From Dreissena polymorpha (Eukaryota > Mollusca > Bivalvia > Myida > Dreissenidae): a stretch of 64,000 nucleotides of DNA. Positions 22,813 through 35,257 of this stretch are shown here, in pieces (position 1 is the stretch's first letter; every line of letters starts with the position of its first letter). The notes below the pieces were generated by a model, which was given only the letters and a program-made list of their open reading frames with translations, was not told the DNA's origin and searched no databases. The position numbers were made by a program, and so were the translations under genes. The stretch covers positions 14,558,178-14,622,177 of the forward strand of contig NC_068360.1 in the NCBI RefSeq assembly GCF_020536995.1, given 5' to 3'.

Positions 22813-24530
22813 GGGTTTACTTCCGGTCGTGGGTTATTTAACAACAAACACTATAGTAAACGAATTATTTCGATTCTAACACGATCTTTACTAAAGATTT
22901 ATACAATGTATATTATTTTTCTTGTGTACTATTTTATGTGAAGTTCCGACCATAAAAATAACTTTCGGCTGTTTGGTCGATCAGATCCGCGACTTTCATA
23001 CATTGCCGGGTTATTACGCTGGTGGAAAATGTATCGGCATGTTTTGTTATTTACAGCGCGTGCTTTCAGTGTATAAGGTCCGCCCACAATTATTGCAGAA
23101 TATCCGATTTTCTTCTTTGTTTGTATAAAAGTTTACTGTATCATGCATGAAATGCACAATTTCCACGAGGATAACATCGAAGTTTTCAACTTCGAAGTAA
23201 CTGTCAACGATTTAATCGTGGACGAGTACACATTTAGGAACGATAAGTGTGCTACATTCCATATATTAAAGTAACCCATAATTCATTTCGGCATAACCGA
23301 CTGATGACTTCTGGTTAAACGTAAACATTTATTCTTCTTGCGCAATAACGAAAATCAACTTCGGTGAATACAGTATGTATCAAAATAAGCCAGTTAAATT
23401 ATCGATTGATATTGACACGGGGGTTATTCACACATGACAAGTACACAATTAACCGCGCAAATCTTCGCTGCTTGGAGTCGGGGTTATACTCGTCGGCTGA
23501 CGTGCAATAAACTGGACCCGACCGGTGTAGCTGCAGCATATGATTTATCCCACCATATTCGAGATAAGAATGTATTTAGGGTGCGTTAGCATCTGCACTG
23601 TGTAATCGATTTCATGACATGGGAATTTTAGCAAACAGGATCAGACCGACCGTTTCATGACCGCAATCAGTCTAGGACCGGCAAAACCGAAAAAAATATG
23701 ATCCCTGATTATAGCGATGATTTAACAGAAGTGCATAATTCTCTGTCACCTAAAAACGTATTTAATGGAATCTTTTCATTTGATCTATAAGTAAACCACA
23801 AGTGACCTGTTGGAACTTGTATATTAGACAGCCTTTTTGCAGCAGATACAACCAGCTACTGGTTAAATTAGATATTACTAAACATAAGGTTTTAATATAA
23901 ATATACATTCTCTGTTGGAAATATTTTGAATGATCAAAACTTAATAGTCAAAATTATGTGCCTAGAAATGAAATATTTATGTTTCATTTAGTACTGTTAT
24001 TCTTCTGAAGTCCACCTTCTCTGATTAATTTAGTTCCTCTTGTCTTAATGTTAGCACCTTAGGGACCATGGTTCTCATATTTGTAATTTTCATGTAACTA
24101 ATATTCTTCATTTAACGACTTAAAATGTTTTATTGCTGGTTGATTTGGCAATGAACATTAAAACACTAGCTTTAAACCCAATATTGGCCTATTAACACAT
24201 TTAAGTAGTCCACAGATGAACGAATCTTGTTTATACTCATGAAATCAAGTTGACCAGGTTATGGACTGAAAACATTCCTTGAAATGAGATACTTCCTCTT
24301 TGTATGCACACATAAACCAGTTGTCACTGCCTTGGGTCGGTATGGTTTAATCTTACCCTACTTGTCACATGACTGGTGACGTTAATACTTTGTTTGTTGT
24401 AGAAATAAACTTGCCAACAAACTTCAGTTGATATTTAGTTGACTTTATTTGTTTAGCTGAACATTGTGTTGATAGACATTGGACAATATCTAGATTGGTG
24501 TGTTTTATTAAGTGTAGTAATCAATGAGTT
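22813..24530. other. Unassigned sequence upstream of the TRIM gene
   Basis: A 68-residue frame at 22,922-23,128 (plus strand) has mixed composition but no recognised domain or splice context. The region 23,150-23,760 is less AT-rich than its surroundings and may be an old element. No promoter can be assigned. Confidence 0.35.
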
Positions 24531-24534
24531 TTAC

Positions 24535-25230
24535 ACAGTGCCTGTCAACTGGACAGGCTGATGGAAAAGTAAGCCTGTCCGGACAAAAATTCACCTGACC
24601 GAACAGAGTGAGTTTATAACTGAAGAATTTAGGAAAGTTTAACTCATATTTATTGCAATGTGCAGCCTGTGTGGACAACTATAAGTAATTGATTTTGGGA
24701 CATATAACATCAAATCATTATGTGTTCTTATGCAAATGTAAATCACTGTAATTTTAAAATATGTGATTCATTCAAGCACATTTCCGTGTTATTTCATGCG
24801 TTCCGACGATACATAAAGCAAAATATTGCTTACATGTATATATGATGATGACAACTTCAAATTTGACAATTTCGATTTTTTGTATAAGCATTTTTTTCGT
24901 GTGTAGTTTTTTGTTACAACCTTTGTAATTGGATAGATGGTTATATGTCGGAACAATGAAATGGACGTTTTCGAAAAACAACAACAAAGGGAGAGTACTC
25001 TTAGGAACAAGTAACGCGTTATTGTTCTTAATGACAAAAAGGCTAGAAATTCACGTAGAGTGATTCCAATTGGATGTAATCGTTCTTATGGCAAGTACTA
25101 GACTTTTCGGTATTTAGTCATATTTTGTTTGGCCTGTCACAAGGACCGGCAATATTAGAAACTTCGCCGGACCGTAAAAAAATTCGCCGGGCAAGACCGG
25201 AGGTCCGGCCTTTACAGGAAGCCTGGATAC
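24535..25230. repeat. Two related GGACAGGC/CCGGAC-rich blocks, probably one decayed element
   Basis: A block at 24,535-24,610 (caactggacaggctgatgga, gcctgtccggacaaaaattc) and one at 25,130-25,230 (ggcctgtcacaaggaccggc, ttcgccggaccgtaaaaaaa) share cctgtc and ccgga motifs around about 500 bp of AT-rich DNA. The second block ends 50 bp before the TRIM start codon. Weak evidence. Confidence 0.35.
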
Positions 25231-25282
25231 CTTTTTATTTATACCCGAGTTCTTGAGATAAAAAGCGTCAGTGGTCTACAAA

Positions 25283-28200
25283 ATGGCGACTTTTTTGCAA
25301 TCCTCCATTGAAAAAGGATCTGACATTGTCAAAGACTTCTTGTGTTCGACCTGCGAAGAGGCGAAACTTGAAGAATCGGCTGATTATTATTGTGAATCTT
25401 GCGTAAAGTTTTACTGTGGAATATGTATTCACTTGCACAACCAATTGTTTAAGAAACACACCCCTCATGGAAGGAGTGATATGAAGAAATGGCCTGTTGC
25501 CAAGAAGGTGGAAGATTTCCTTTTTAAATGTGATGTTCATAAGGAAGAAAACTTGGCAATGTTTTGCAAAGAGCATAGCATGCTGTGCTGCAATAATTGT
25601 GCTTTCCTTAATCACAGGTATTTTATCATTTGTTTTGTTGTTTTTTTAGGAGAAAAAGCGTATGGTTTTTAACTACGTTGAAATGAACTTAAAAACTTAT
25701 CCAAAAATCAAGTTAATGATATGAATAAAACAAATGTTATTTAAATAAACAGCCATTTGCTGTGCAATTTATATAGTAGTTAACTTTCTTTTAAGCATAT
25801 TATTATTTTAGTCTAATCAATGATTAAAGTAGATTTTGAAAATTACATTTTCAGGGGTGAATTCAAATTTTCAGGAGTCAAACTATTTAGATTTAATTTG
25901 TTTCTGTTTATTTGTCAAATGCCCTGCAAATGTTGTTTTGCATAAACTTAATTAAAATACAAGACAAACAACACAATTGTATGATAAAAATATATTTTGG
26001 GGTTAGCTTTTTGGTAATGTATGCGTCAAAATGATGCAAGGGAGATTATGCTTCATTTGAAACCCCTGCTTATGGACTCAAAACTTGGTTTTAGATTACG
26101 AAAATGTTAATATTCGCTTCAGTTAAGTTAGAGGTAAACCAAACCAGTAAGATGGTCCTGCTTTAACTGGTGAAATGATAAACTAACAGCCTTAAGAGAT
26201 AATAAAAGCCATGATATTTGGATAAGTTAATATATTGTAAAAAATAAATAAAAGAAATAATCATCAAATACATAATTATGGATAATAAATGATTTTTTTA
26301 ATTACACATTTACCAGATTTGCATTGATTAAGATGTAAAAATTAGTACTTATTCTTCATTTATTAACTATTTGTTTTCATTAAAACTGAATCTGTTTTCT
26401 TACAGGCAATGCAAAACAGTGATGCTTTTATCGGACTTGGTAAAAAATACCTCCACTGACCTCAAACAAGTATCAGTTACTATCCAAACTACTCTGGCAA
26501 AACTGAAGAAGCTTCAAGACAATCAGGAGGCTAGCATTCATTCTGTGCAAAGTTCATATGATGAGCAGTTACACAAAATACAGGAAACTCGGCAAAAGAT
26601 ACTTGCAGCCTTAGAAATGCTTGAAAAGAAAACATTGCAGGAAATGAAAGATACACTGACCAAACTGCAAGCCTCTCTCAAAAGTGATGATGACAAATGT
26701 TCCACACTTGGAAATGAATTAAAACAACTTAGAGACGCTATTCAGGACATAAGCGATAAAAGCAAGCAAGAACTATCTTTTATAGCCAGCATTAAATGCA
26801 AGGACAAAATACAGCAGTTTGAAAAATATCAAAAGAAGAACTTTGCTCAACTAAAATTGTCAATAACTTTCCAGCCTTATAGTGAAATAATGCAGTATCT
26901 TTCCCAGTTGTCCGGTCTTGGGAAGATTGAACACTATGCTCAGTCATTGACTGCAGTGGGAAATGCAGACCAAATCATAAGGATTGATGGAAAGTCTGAG
27001 TATGATGTAGGCGTACAGGGTGATTCAACTTGCTGTATCAGTGACATATGTGTTCTCCCTAGTGGGCAAGTCCTTGTTGTAGACCAAACTAATAAGAAAG
27101 TCAAGCTGTTGAACAAGCAGTACCAGGTTGTGAGTCACTATAATGTTTCTGATACGCCTTGGGACATGTGTCAGATCACACCCAGTGAGGTTTGTGTTAC
27201 TGTTGGTAAAGAGGTCCAGTTTATCAAAGTCAACAACAACCAGCTGGTGAAAGACAGAAAGCTCAAGTTTCAACATAAATGTTTGGGTATTGCCTCCCAC
27301 CAGGGAGACCTGTTTGTAACCTCTGGTACTGAACTATACAACTACTCGCTGGATGGTAAACTAGTCAGCAAACTTCACGAGAATAAGTCAAATACATATA
27401 CAGGTAAGAGTCATATTGGATTTATCTCTATGATCAAGAACATATCATTATAGCAGCAAGACCCTCCAAATTCTGCAGTATTACTCATACAAATAGTTAT
27501 TAATATATATTGACTGTCACTCCATGACATGTCTATGAAACGAAAGTGCATGGCTGTGAAAAGAATAGTTTTTGACCTGTTCTCTATATTTCGTTGATAT
27601 CAAATAAACATGGTGTAATATGGTATGTAATTAAGATTGTTTCTTTATATTATATACTTATTATTATAAACTTAAATTTGTCTTTTATTGATGCAAACAA
27701 CATACAAGAATTAAAAAACAATACTTAATCTATGAGATGATAATTTTAAGAGGTTGCTTTTGTAATATGTAAAAAAGTACTAGACAGGAAAGTTTCATTA
27801 TTGTTTCTTTTTCTACATTATTTTCCTTAAGTGAAAGTAACAAACGCAACTTAATTCATGATTTTTTACACATACATGTATGCACTATGCTTGTCTGATT
27901 TCACTCATAATTATGACAAAAGATTATAATCATGTATTCTGTCTTGCAGTCTACAGTTGTGCAGTGAGCCCGACAGGTGACACGTTGTATATCACAGACT
28001 ACAAACAGCATAAGCTCCTCACTCTGGCCAGGGATGGATCAGTCCTTTCCATCTTCACAGACCCTGAATTGAGATGCCCATATTGTGTACAGGTGACACC
28101 TGCAGGCCAGGTGCTGGTATGTGGATGGATGTCCAATACTATCCTACAGATTGACAGTAAGGGCAGTAGGAAGCTGGCCACTCTTGCTACAAAGATGGAT

Positions 28201-28290
28201 GAGCTAAGGTCAGTCTGCTACAACAGCAACACTGACTCCATTATTGTGGGAATGGAAGATAACAAGATCCTGGTGTACAAAGTGAAATAG
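25283..28290 (+). CDS. TRIM-like protein: B-boxes, coiled coil, NHL-like propeller; three exons
   Basis: Exons 25,283-25,617, 26,406-27,403 and 27,950-28,290 join in phase (splits after 2 and 1 codon bases) with donors gtattt and gtaaga and acceptors ttacag and ttgcag, giving 557 residues. The ATG at 25,283 has a good context (caaaATGGcg). Residues 21-59 form a first B-box (C21, C24, C37, C40, C45, C48, H52, H59). Residues 83-114 form a second (C83, H86, C95, H98, C103, C106, H111), crossing the first junction at NHRQC. About 115-255 is a long coiled coil, and about 310-557 carries beta-propeller repeats of NHL style (VLPSGQVLVVDQTNKKVKLL; VSPTGDTLYITDYKQHKLL). There is no RING finger, so ubiquitin-ligase activity is not expected from this chain. 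Bivalve genomes hold many such B-box/NHL proteins, usually tied by inference to innate immunity or RNA or protein scaffolding. I cannot name an orthologue. Confidence 0.9.
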
Positions 28291-28422
28291 CTTATCATTC
28301 TTGTTTCTGATGTGTAATGATAAGTCATATAAATAACTATAAAGTGATATAAATTACTAAAGCTGCTAGTCATTAAGTGCTATGTTACACATATATATAG
28401 TTGATGTGTTGTAATAAGTCGA

Positions 28423-28428
28423 AATAAA
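28423..28428 (+). promoter_or_regulatory. Candidate polyadenylation signal of the TRIM gene
   Basis: First canonical AATAAA after the stop codon, 133 bp downstream (in gtcgaaataaatgac). Further AATAAA hexamers at about 28,844 and 29,262 could serve longer transcripts. Confidence 0.5.
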
Positions 28429-29560
28429 TGACAATAGCTGTTTGTGTAATAGTGTTATGTTACAATTCAAGAATGAATTTGAAGTGTACATACTTATTTT
28501 TTTCTTTAAATAATGTTATTACGCATGCTATGTTTAGAATGTGATATATTAGATTTGTAACAATGTATTGATTGATTAATTTTTTGCTCTTTAAGTGGCT
28601 CTGATATATTTAAGTCAATGGAATACTTATGGATCAATAATACAAGCGGATATTTTGTCATTAATAGATAGTTTTACATGAAAACAACTTTGAAATGCGT
28701 TGTTATTGTTTTACAGCTTGTATGATTGTTTTCCATCATTTTGCGCTTTGCTTTGCTAATCATAATTGTGTACCAAACCCCGAGTGGGTAGAGAAAAACA
28801 AGTAACTCTTTGTTTGTTTTGTATGATATCAGGCGAGGCTTAGAATAAAATAATGGTGAAGCTTGCCAAACCTTAAGTTGATTCTCACCAAGCCTGATAT
28901 ATTACAATACGATCAGGCAGTTATCTGTTTTTCTGTTCATCATAACTTCGTCTTCATTTTGAAAGAAATAATGACATTATCACTGAAATGCTGCATTTTT
29001 AGCGGGAATGAATATGATTTGTGATGTTTGACTACTTAATAATGACGTCATGAGCACTTGTGCTTAATACTTGTAAAATATGTTTTTTGCTGTGTTTGTA
29101 AATGTTTCTGTCAAAATATATGATATCTTTGTATCAAATTGTTGGTTTCGTTGAATCTGATTATATTGTACCAAAAATTGATAATCTAACAATTTCCTGT
29201 TGAAGTTATATAAAACAATATATCTGGTAGCGTTTTATCAGGCAGATATCAATGTAGTGTATAATAAAGAGTAAAAAAGAATCAATAATGGCCAAAAGGG
29301 GGATGATGTATTCAATTAAATGTGAAATCATAATGCCAAATATAAATCTGCGAGCAGTCACTCCAGCCTTGAACCAGTTATTTTGAAACTATTTCTAATC
29401 CGGGGCCGCAAAGCAAGACATGGTATTAAAGTTAATTCCTCAATCTGTTCGTAACACTTTTGAGTCTGCAACACTTTTGTGTCCGTGATGTTGTTCTTAT
29501 ACCTTTTCATGGATGTTCAAGAAACTTGCATCAATTGTTAAGGTCATGAAGCAAACAAAA
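28429..29560. other. AT-rich DNA downstream of the TRIM gene
   Basis: May include a longer 3' UTR. No further exon or recognised repeat is supported. Confidence 0.4.
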
Positions 29561-30344
29561 GGGATAAGTCAGTCAAGCAAGGTAAAGTTCAAAGTCACAC
29601 TTTAAGGTCAAAAGCCTGTCTATTTTTGTGTCTGATCGAGTTCTCCTATACTGCAGGGCTTTTTTCCTTTTGTGAAGTTCACAACTCAACTGTTCACAAT
29701 TTTAAGAAGTTTGTGACTCTAATCTTCACACTTTTAGAAAGTTTGCGACTCATTTTTTCACAATTTTGAAAAGTTTGCCACTCAATTTTTTTCACAATGG
29801 TGGGATTCTGTTTGAAGCATTTGCATGAAACTTGGCTAAAAGGTGAAGGTCAGGATTACAGTCAACTCGTACCTAAGTCAACTAGCACGGTAGTCAACTC
29901 GCTCATTTTTTGGTCAACTCGCACAATAGTCAACTCATACCTTAGTCCAAATATTGACCTGTTAATGAGTTCTAGATGAGTAATTTATGCAAACACTCAA
30001 ATGAAAAACACTTTCAGAGTTTAGTTCAATAAAAAAATCTATATTTAAAAAACACACACTTTATTGTATTCTTCATATATCTTTTTTTAAGATTTACACC
30101 AAAATGATTAATTTCAAGATAAATTAACTTTAATTGAATCTTGTGCCGTATACAACACCTTTTACACCATTATCCGTGTTGTGACAAACATTACAGCAAA
30201 ACTGATCTATTAACATACCAAATAACTTTCATTGATTATATATATAATGTTTGGCAATTTTAATTAATGGTCGTTGTATATAACACACCTCTTACACATA
30301 TTACCCTTGAAAAACACCGACCACAATTAAGTGTAAAAGAAACG

Positions 30345-30640
30345 TTAAAGGGACATTTCACAGTTTTTGGCATGTGTTGAAGTTTGTCACACACATGCTT
30401 TATATTGACAACAACATAACCCTCTAAATAATTCAATCGTTTGAGCTTCAACACTTTATAATATTTAGGTTTTTAAATCGTCAAAAGATGCATATAATGA
30501 ATGTTTTAGAGCATGGTAAATTTTTAGTATTACTCAACTGTTTCCTCACAAATATCATAACTACAACGAATTTCTTTATCTGAAACATTTTTTTTAATTT
30601 TGCCAATTTACCAAAACGTCAGGTCGCTTTCATTTTGACA
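30345..30640 (+). repeat. TTAAAGGGA-type dispersed repeat, nested
   Basis: Starts ttaaagggacatttcacagt and shares attactcaactgtttcctca and atatcataactacaacgaat with the fragment at 7,865-8,012. Non-coding. Confidence 0.65.
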
Positions 30641-30861
30641 ACCATATATTCAGATAATAAAAAAACATCATGGCTATTAACTTTAGTAAAAATATTACTG
30701 AAAACATTCCTATTCGCAATTTGAAGCATTATTGGCAAAACAGCAACAATACTTATTTCCAATTTTAGTCAAAACGCCACGAAATTTCCCAGTTCAAAGG
30801 GACCCGGCCCATTACCAAAATGGTAACAAATCCACTGATTTACACTTATAAACTAATGATC

Positions 30862-30864
<3 letters not shown>

Positions 30865-30944
<80 letters not shown>
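30865..30944. repeat. (AT)n microsatellite, about 40 units
   Basis: Uninterrupted alternating AT for about 80 bp. The isoleucine/tyrosine runs in frames across it are artefacts. Confidence 0.97.
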
Positions 30945-30946
<2 letters not shown>

Positions 30947-31084
30947 TACATCTATTTCTGAATAGTTTTTGGGGGTGCGAGTTGACTTAACAAAGTGCGA
31001 GTTGACCAAAAAAGACTGCGAGTTGACCAAAAAACGTGAGAGTTGACTACTGTGCGAGTTGACTTGGGTACGAGTTGACCGGCA

Positions 31085-31440
31085 CCCGAAGGTCATTGAG
31101 ACAGTGTGCAGCAGGTCAAAGTATTGTGTCCACTTGTTATATCCTAGGACATACAGAGTGGACACAAACCTTTGACCCTCTGCACATTGTCTCCATGACA
31201 TTAACTTTTCATGCACATCCTTCAATCGTTTTATGCAAGCCCTTTTGTTCTTTGAAGCATTTTCATGAAATTTGACGAAAAGATCATGGAAAAGATTTGC
31301 AGAAGGTCAAACGTTTGTGTCCACTTGTTATATCCTTTAACTATGTAAGGATGGTAATGAAAAGTTTATGTCATGGAGACAATCTGCAGAAGGCATTAGT
31401 TAAATCACTTTAACTTAAAAGTCCAGACCACCTGAAGGTC
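31085..31440. repeat. Dispersed repeat with a long hairpin (ttgtgtccacttgttatatc type)
   Basis: gtgtgcagcaggtcaaagta and tgtgtccact (31,100-31,145) pair with agtggacacaaacctttgac and tgcacattgtctccatgac (31,157-31,200). A second unit follows at 31,290-31,390. The stretch 29,560-29,850 is probably the other side of the same repeat, separated by the GTCAACTCG element. Confidence 0.65.
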
Positions 31441-31989
31441 AAAAGAGTGGCAAAGTGGAATATAGCTGTCTCTTGGACTGCCTTATTTCAAAAGGAAAGT
31501 GAACTTTGTTTAACCTGATAAAGTATAAAAAGACCCAACCTGAAACAATCATGAAATATATGATAATCAGTTATGTATTTTGGAGTTTTACTTTCACTTG
31601 ATCATTTAAATGAAGTATTTATTTTTGTTCTAATAATTGAAGGTCTCGGTTTAAAAAAATCATACAGCAGAAAAAATCTGGTAACCTTATTCTGATTTAA
31701 AAAAAATATGGGTGATTGGTTGGTTTTGTTGATTTTATTTAGTGTTCTAAGCTTACAATCTTTTAACTCAATTCAACATCTAAAATTGAAATAATTGTAC
31801 AGTTTCGTATCATACACGATCAATTTAAACAATGTTAATTTGGATGCATTTTAAATAGATATAATCACCAATAATAAAATTTTAATACAGCTGAGTTTTG
31901 AATAAAGGCAGACTCAGTAACAATCTCTACGCAGAGTTGTTGTTTCTTGCTCTCACATACAATCTCTGCCATCGCAAGAAAATCCTACC
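31441..31989. other. AT-rich DNA, nothing recognised
   Basis: No gene or clear repeat is supported. Confidence 0.4.
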
Positions 31990-32314
31990 AGATTTGGTCG
32001 GATTTTATTTTTTATATCCCAAGATCGAATTATCAGGGGGTATATTGTTTTGGGCCTGTCATTATTGTATGTGTGTGTCTATCCTAAAACTTTAACATTG
32101 CTCATAAAATGAAAACTTTTGGGTCTATGTTCTTTAAACTTCACATGTGCATGCATCTCATTGAGATCTACAATCAAACATGGTTTGAGGTCTATAGGTC
32201 AAAGTCACTGTGACCTTTACATTAAAAATATAACCTTGTTTCTTAAATAGCTGCTGTGCGTCTTTAAAGCGGAGTATTGGGCATTGTGTTTCACAAACAT
32301 AGTTCTTGTTATTG
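31990..32314 (+). mobile_element. AGGTCA-type element, short copy
   Basis: Starts near tatcccaagatcgaattatc and agggggtatattgttttggg, contains gaggtctataggtcaaagtc and actgtgacctttac, and ends tgtgtttcacaaacatagtt plus cttgtt, an ending close to that at 3,657. Confidence 0.65.
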
Positions 32315-32619
32315 TTCTATTCGAGTTGCAATGCTATGAGGTAAAAATTTATTTACACTTATGTGTATCATGAATTTTGCTGGGCCAAGTATAAGATTGA
32401 GCGCTCTAAAATCGGTTTAAACCCCCAATGCTTTGCATTGACCGTTCCAAGGCGATGACCCCAGCTTTATTCTTCTATGTGTGTATGTTGCTTCATATTG
32501 TGCTGTTTCGTACTGTTTTGGCAATTGGTCACTTGCCTTAAATAAAGGACCAACAAATTGTATATAATAAGAATGCAATACTGCTCCAGCAGCTAGAGTT
32601 TCACTTCTTTATATTGGTA

Positions 32620-32960
32620 TATAAATTCTCAAGATTGACATGCTGACCAAGATTGAGTCATACTTGTGGCATCTACTATGAAAACAAGGTTTTATAAGAT
32701 TCGATCTGGTGATCCAATTTTCGTACACGCAAGATCAGGATTGAAACTCATCATACAATTTTTAAAAATTCTGAGCAAGTTGTATAAGCATTTGATAAAA
32801 ATGTTGCCTCTAGTGCGATACAAGTTGATCACACACAATGCAGGTAAGCCGGACACGTGTAGTTCAATAGCCTACCATAAGCATTTTGTGCTTGGGTAAG
32901 CTAAAATATGTAAGGGCTTACTAATGACCTTCAAGTGTGACCTTGATCTTCAGCCATCAT
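32620..32960 (-). repeat. Copy of the 150-bp-unit dispersed repeat
   Basis: gaccaagattgagtcatact, gtggcatctactatgaaaac and aaggttttataagattcgat parallel blocks at 16,020-16,330. A protein-like frame here (32,666-32,899) is incidental. Confidence 0.5.
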
Positions 32961-33227
32961 GACTGACTTATACCTTCGACACTTCTTCTAAATGACCATT
33001 AGATAGATTAAATTCGGAACTCACGCACTGTGGGTTTTTCCGATTTCTGAGCGCGCGCTGGAGGTACAAACATTTTCATTAAAAACAGTAATGTCCAGTA
33101 ACGTCGATATCCGATTTGCTTCCCATTCAGTAGTGGATAATAAGTATTTAAATGACAGTAGTGTTGTTTCTTTTAGGTTATGTCAAAATTCAAGTCTTTT
33201 GTTGTTATTACTATAAATATTATTATT

Positions 33228-33510
33228 AACAAGAGATTGCCAAGCAATATTGTCCCCTACCGGTGAAACTCCACCATTGTCAGTAATTTTTATTTAATTT
33301 TTTTATTTGTTGCCATAGCAACCAGAATTCTTGACGTAGGAACAAAATGAAATGACGTGCATAATCTCCATATTGCCATCTATCCATGTTTCAAGTTTCA
33401 TGAAAAAATAAGAAGAACTTTTTAAGTTATCGCAGGATCCAGAAAAGTGTGACAGACAGACAGAGCGCAAACCATAGGTCCCCTCCGGTTTCACCGGTAG
33501 GGGACAATAA
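33228..33510 (+). mobile_element. AACAAGAG element carrying an X-box, copy 1
   Basis: Starts aacaagagattgccaagcaa. gtcccctaccggtgaaac (from about 33,251) and gtttcaccggtaggggac (to about 33,507) are inverted subterminal repeats. The interior has a perfect 14-bp X-box palindrome GTTGCCATAGCAAC at 33,309-33,322 followed by tgacgtagg and tgacgtgcat. The second copy is at 45,829-46,118. Non-coding. Confidence 0.88.
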
Positions 33511-34379
33511 TTACACATAACAAATCTAATACTGATATACATGTATGTCAAACGTTTAATACAGGATTAAAGTCTATAAAATACACCGTTCAGATGTACA
33601 GCCGCCTATACGAATGGGTCCAGTAGCTAACATCCTTAAAAGACATGAAAAACAGACTTTGTCAGCAGTATGGTAATGAAGGAACCTATACAAACAGCTT
33701 GACATATGCAATATTTCTTCTGAAAAACATTATATTCATGTTCTTGTTTTTCTGCATGCTTTATAGATCAAAGATCTATTAATATACCATGTATAGTAAT
33801 AGATCTTTGTATAGATATAGCAAATAAGTCATGTACGGTAAAGCTCGTTAGTGATGTGCCTTCTAATCTTATAAGGTCTTAGTCTTTAGTGAATAATTTT
33901 CTTTACTATTTAGATTAAAGAAAATCATCACAATAGACATATCAATACCGAACTGATATGAAACGATATATTAGTGCTAGTACTACGAATTGACAGAGGA
34001 TAGTGAGTTTTTTTGTTGTTTGGTACTTGTAAGATTTTAAATATATTTGAATAGTATAATATATATACAATGGAGTCAATGTCTTGGTAGTTTAATTGAA
34101 AAACTTCCATTAAACCTGTATGCCCGTGCCTACTCACAGTATATGCAATGACATAGTTACGTGACCGAAGCTGTTTACATGTACATGCAGCATTATATCG
34201 TTTTACATAGTATTCTTACAAATTAAACACGATCGAGATTAGTTCATCTAAAGAAACAGGATTAAATCATGGCATTTTTATAAACTGTAACGAACGTTTG
34301 AGAAGAACAAGTGGTGTTTACGCTAGTCAGCTTTTATTTTTACCAACCCCGCGTGCTCAAATATTGGAAAAACCCAGAC
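33511..34379. other. AT-rich intergenic DNA, nothing recognised
   Basis: No gene is supported; frames are short and AT-driven. Confidence 0.4.
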
Positions 34380-34570
34380 TGGAGAGTTCCAAATAACAAC
34401 TATTGCAGCCACGTTTCAGGAAAACCCCTCAAAATCTGTGGATATATGGAGCAGATACAAAATGGAGGCTCAACCATTTGACCTCTAAATGTGACCTTGA
34501 CCTGACCTATCGTGTCTTGTACAGTCAGTGTATCTATTCCGTCACACCTTACGCTTTTTCGCTGCAAATT
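34380..34570 (-). repeat. Dispersed repeat related to 37,690-38,720
   Basis: Contains acagtcagtgtatctattcc, whose complement is near 37,845 (ggaatagatacactgactgg), and aaatggaggctcaaccattt, similar to the sequence at about 38,475. Borders uncertain. Confidence 0.5.
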
Positions 34571-34896
34571 TCTCACGTGCGATAGACACATTTCTCTGTT
34601 TTCGTATGATGAGAGACACTTTTTTTATCGATAATTTAAGACTTACTTGAATTAAATCGAGCACGTGTAAGTAGGTAAAACCACGCGTGTAAACCTGCAC
34701 CCGACGTGTCCGTTTGCGATAGCAGAGAAACTATTCCGAATCGCATATCTATTTTTAGATGTGTGCTCTCGGGGGTCATCTCAAAATGATTTTTGACTGT
34801 CACTTTGAGCAGATTTTTGTACAAAAAGGTATCGAGACATTGTTACAAAATATGGGGTGTAAATAAAAAACACGATTAAGTAATAATTTTACAATT

Positions 34897-35030
34897 TTAT
34901 TTCTAGCAAATCAACTGCCTGTTGAAATAACACTTTCAATGCTGGATATTTTTTGCGTGTCTTATCAACAATGTGTTTCAAAGATAACACACACATTCGT
35001 GTAGTTGAATCTTTGTTACAAACTGTCTCA
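34897..35030 (-). other. Candidate last coding exon, gene unknown
   Basis: On the minus strand a frame ends ...KKYPALKVLFQQAVDLLEIKL followed by TAA, with AATAAA overlapping the final codons. Acceptor-like AG dinucleotides lie just upstream (tttgag or gagacag near 35,025). A different frame over about 35,000-35,140 (containing FQDLELMCLWTGFKHLH) also looks protein-like, so the reading is ambiguous. It could pair with the exon candidate at 36,713-36,800, which ends in phase 0. Not recognised. Confidence 0.25.
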
Positions 35031-35257
35031 AATCATTTTGGCTATTTTGGAAGGCTGAGCTAATTGGATGCAAGTGCTTAAATCCAGTCCATAGACACAT
35101 TAATTCCAAATCTTGAAATGCAGCATTGAAAGGTTTAAAATCAATAACAAAATAAAAATATATAAAAATATATAATTAACAAACAAGACATAAAGGACTA
35201 GCATATTCATTGAGTATATTATCACATATTTTGTGGGGGAAAAAATGAAGTTCGGTG

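Larger units (their letters stand above)
29861..31080. mobile_element. Element with GTCAACTCG-repeat inverted ends
   Basis: The left end (29,861-29,945) reads gtcaactcgtacctaagtca and continues with five more gtcaact motifs. The right end (about 30,970-31,080) is its inverse complement, closing with gggtacgagttgac. The ends are thus inverted repeats built from a short direct repeat. The 1.2-kb interior holds a TTAAAGGGA-type repeat (30,345-30,640) and an AT microsatellite (30,865-30,944). It is inserted in another dispersed repeat whose pieces flank it. No coding sequence. Confidence 0.82.

Noticed and set aside
22922-23128. 68-residue plus-strand frame upstream of the TRIM gene
   Set aside because: No homology I can name and no splice or start context; insufficient to call.
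27025-27300. Antisense frame of 91 residues in the TRIM exon
   Set aside because: Shadow of the plus-strand coding exon.
30860-31225. 121-residue minus-strand frame with an Ile/Tyr tail
   Set aside because: The tail is the (AT)n microsatellite and the rest is terminal repeat of the GTCAACTCG element.
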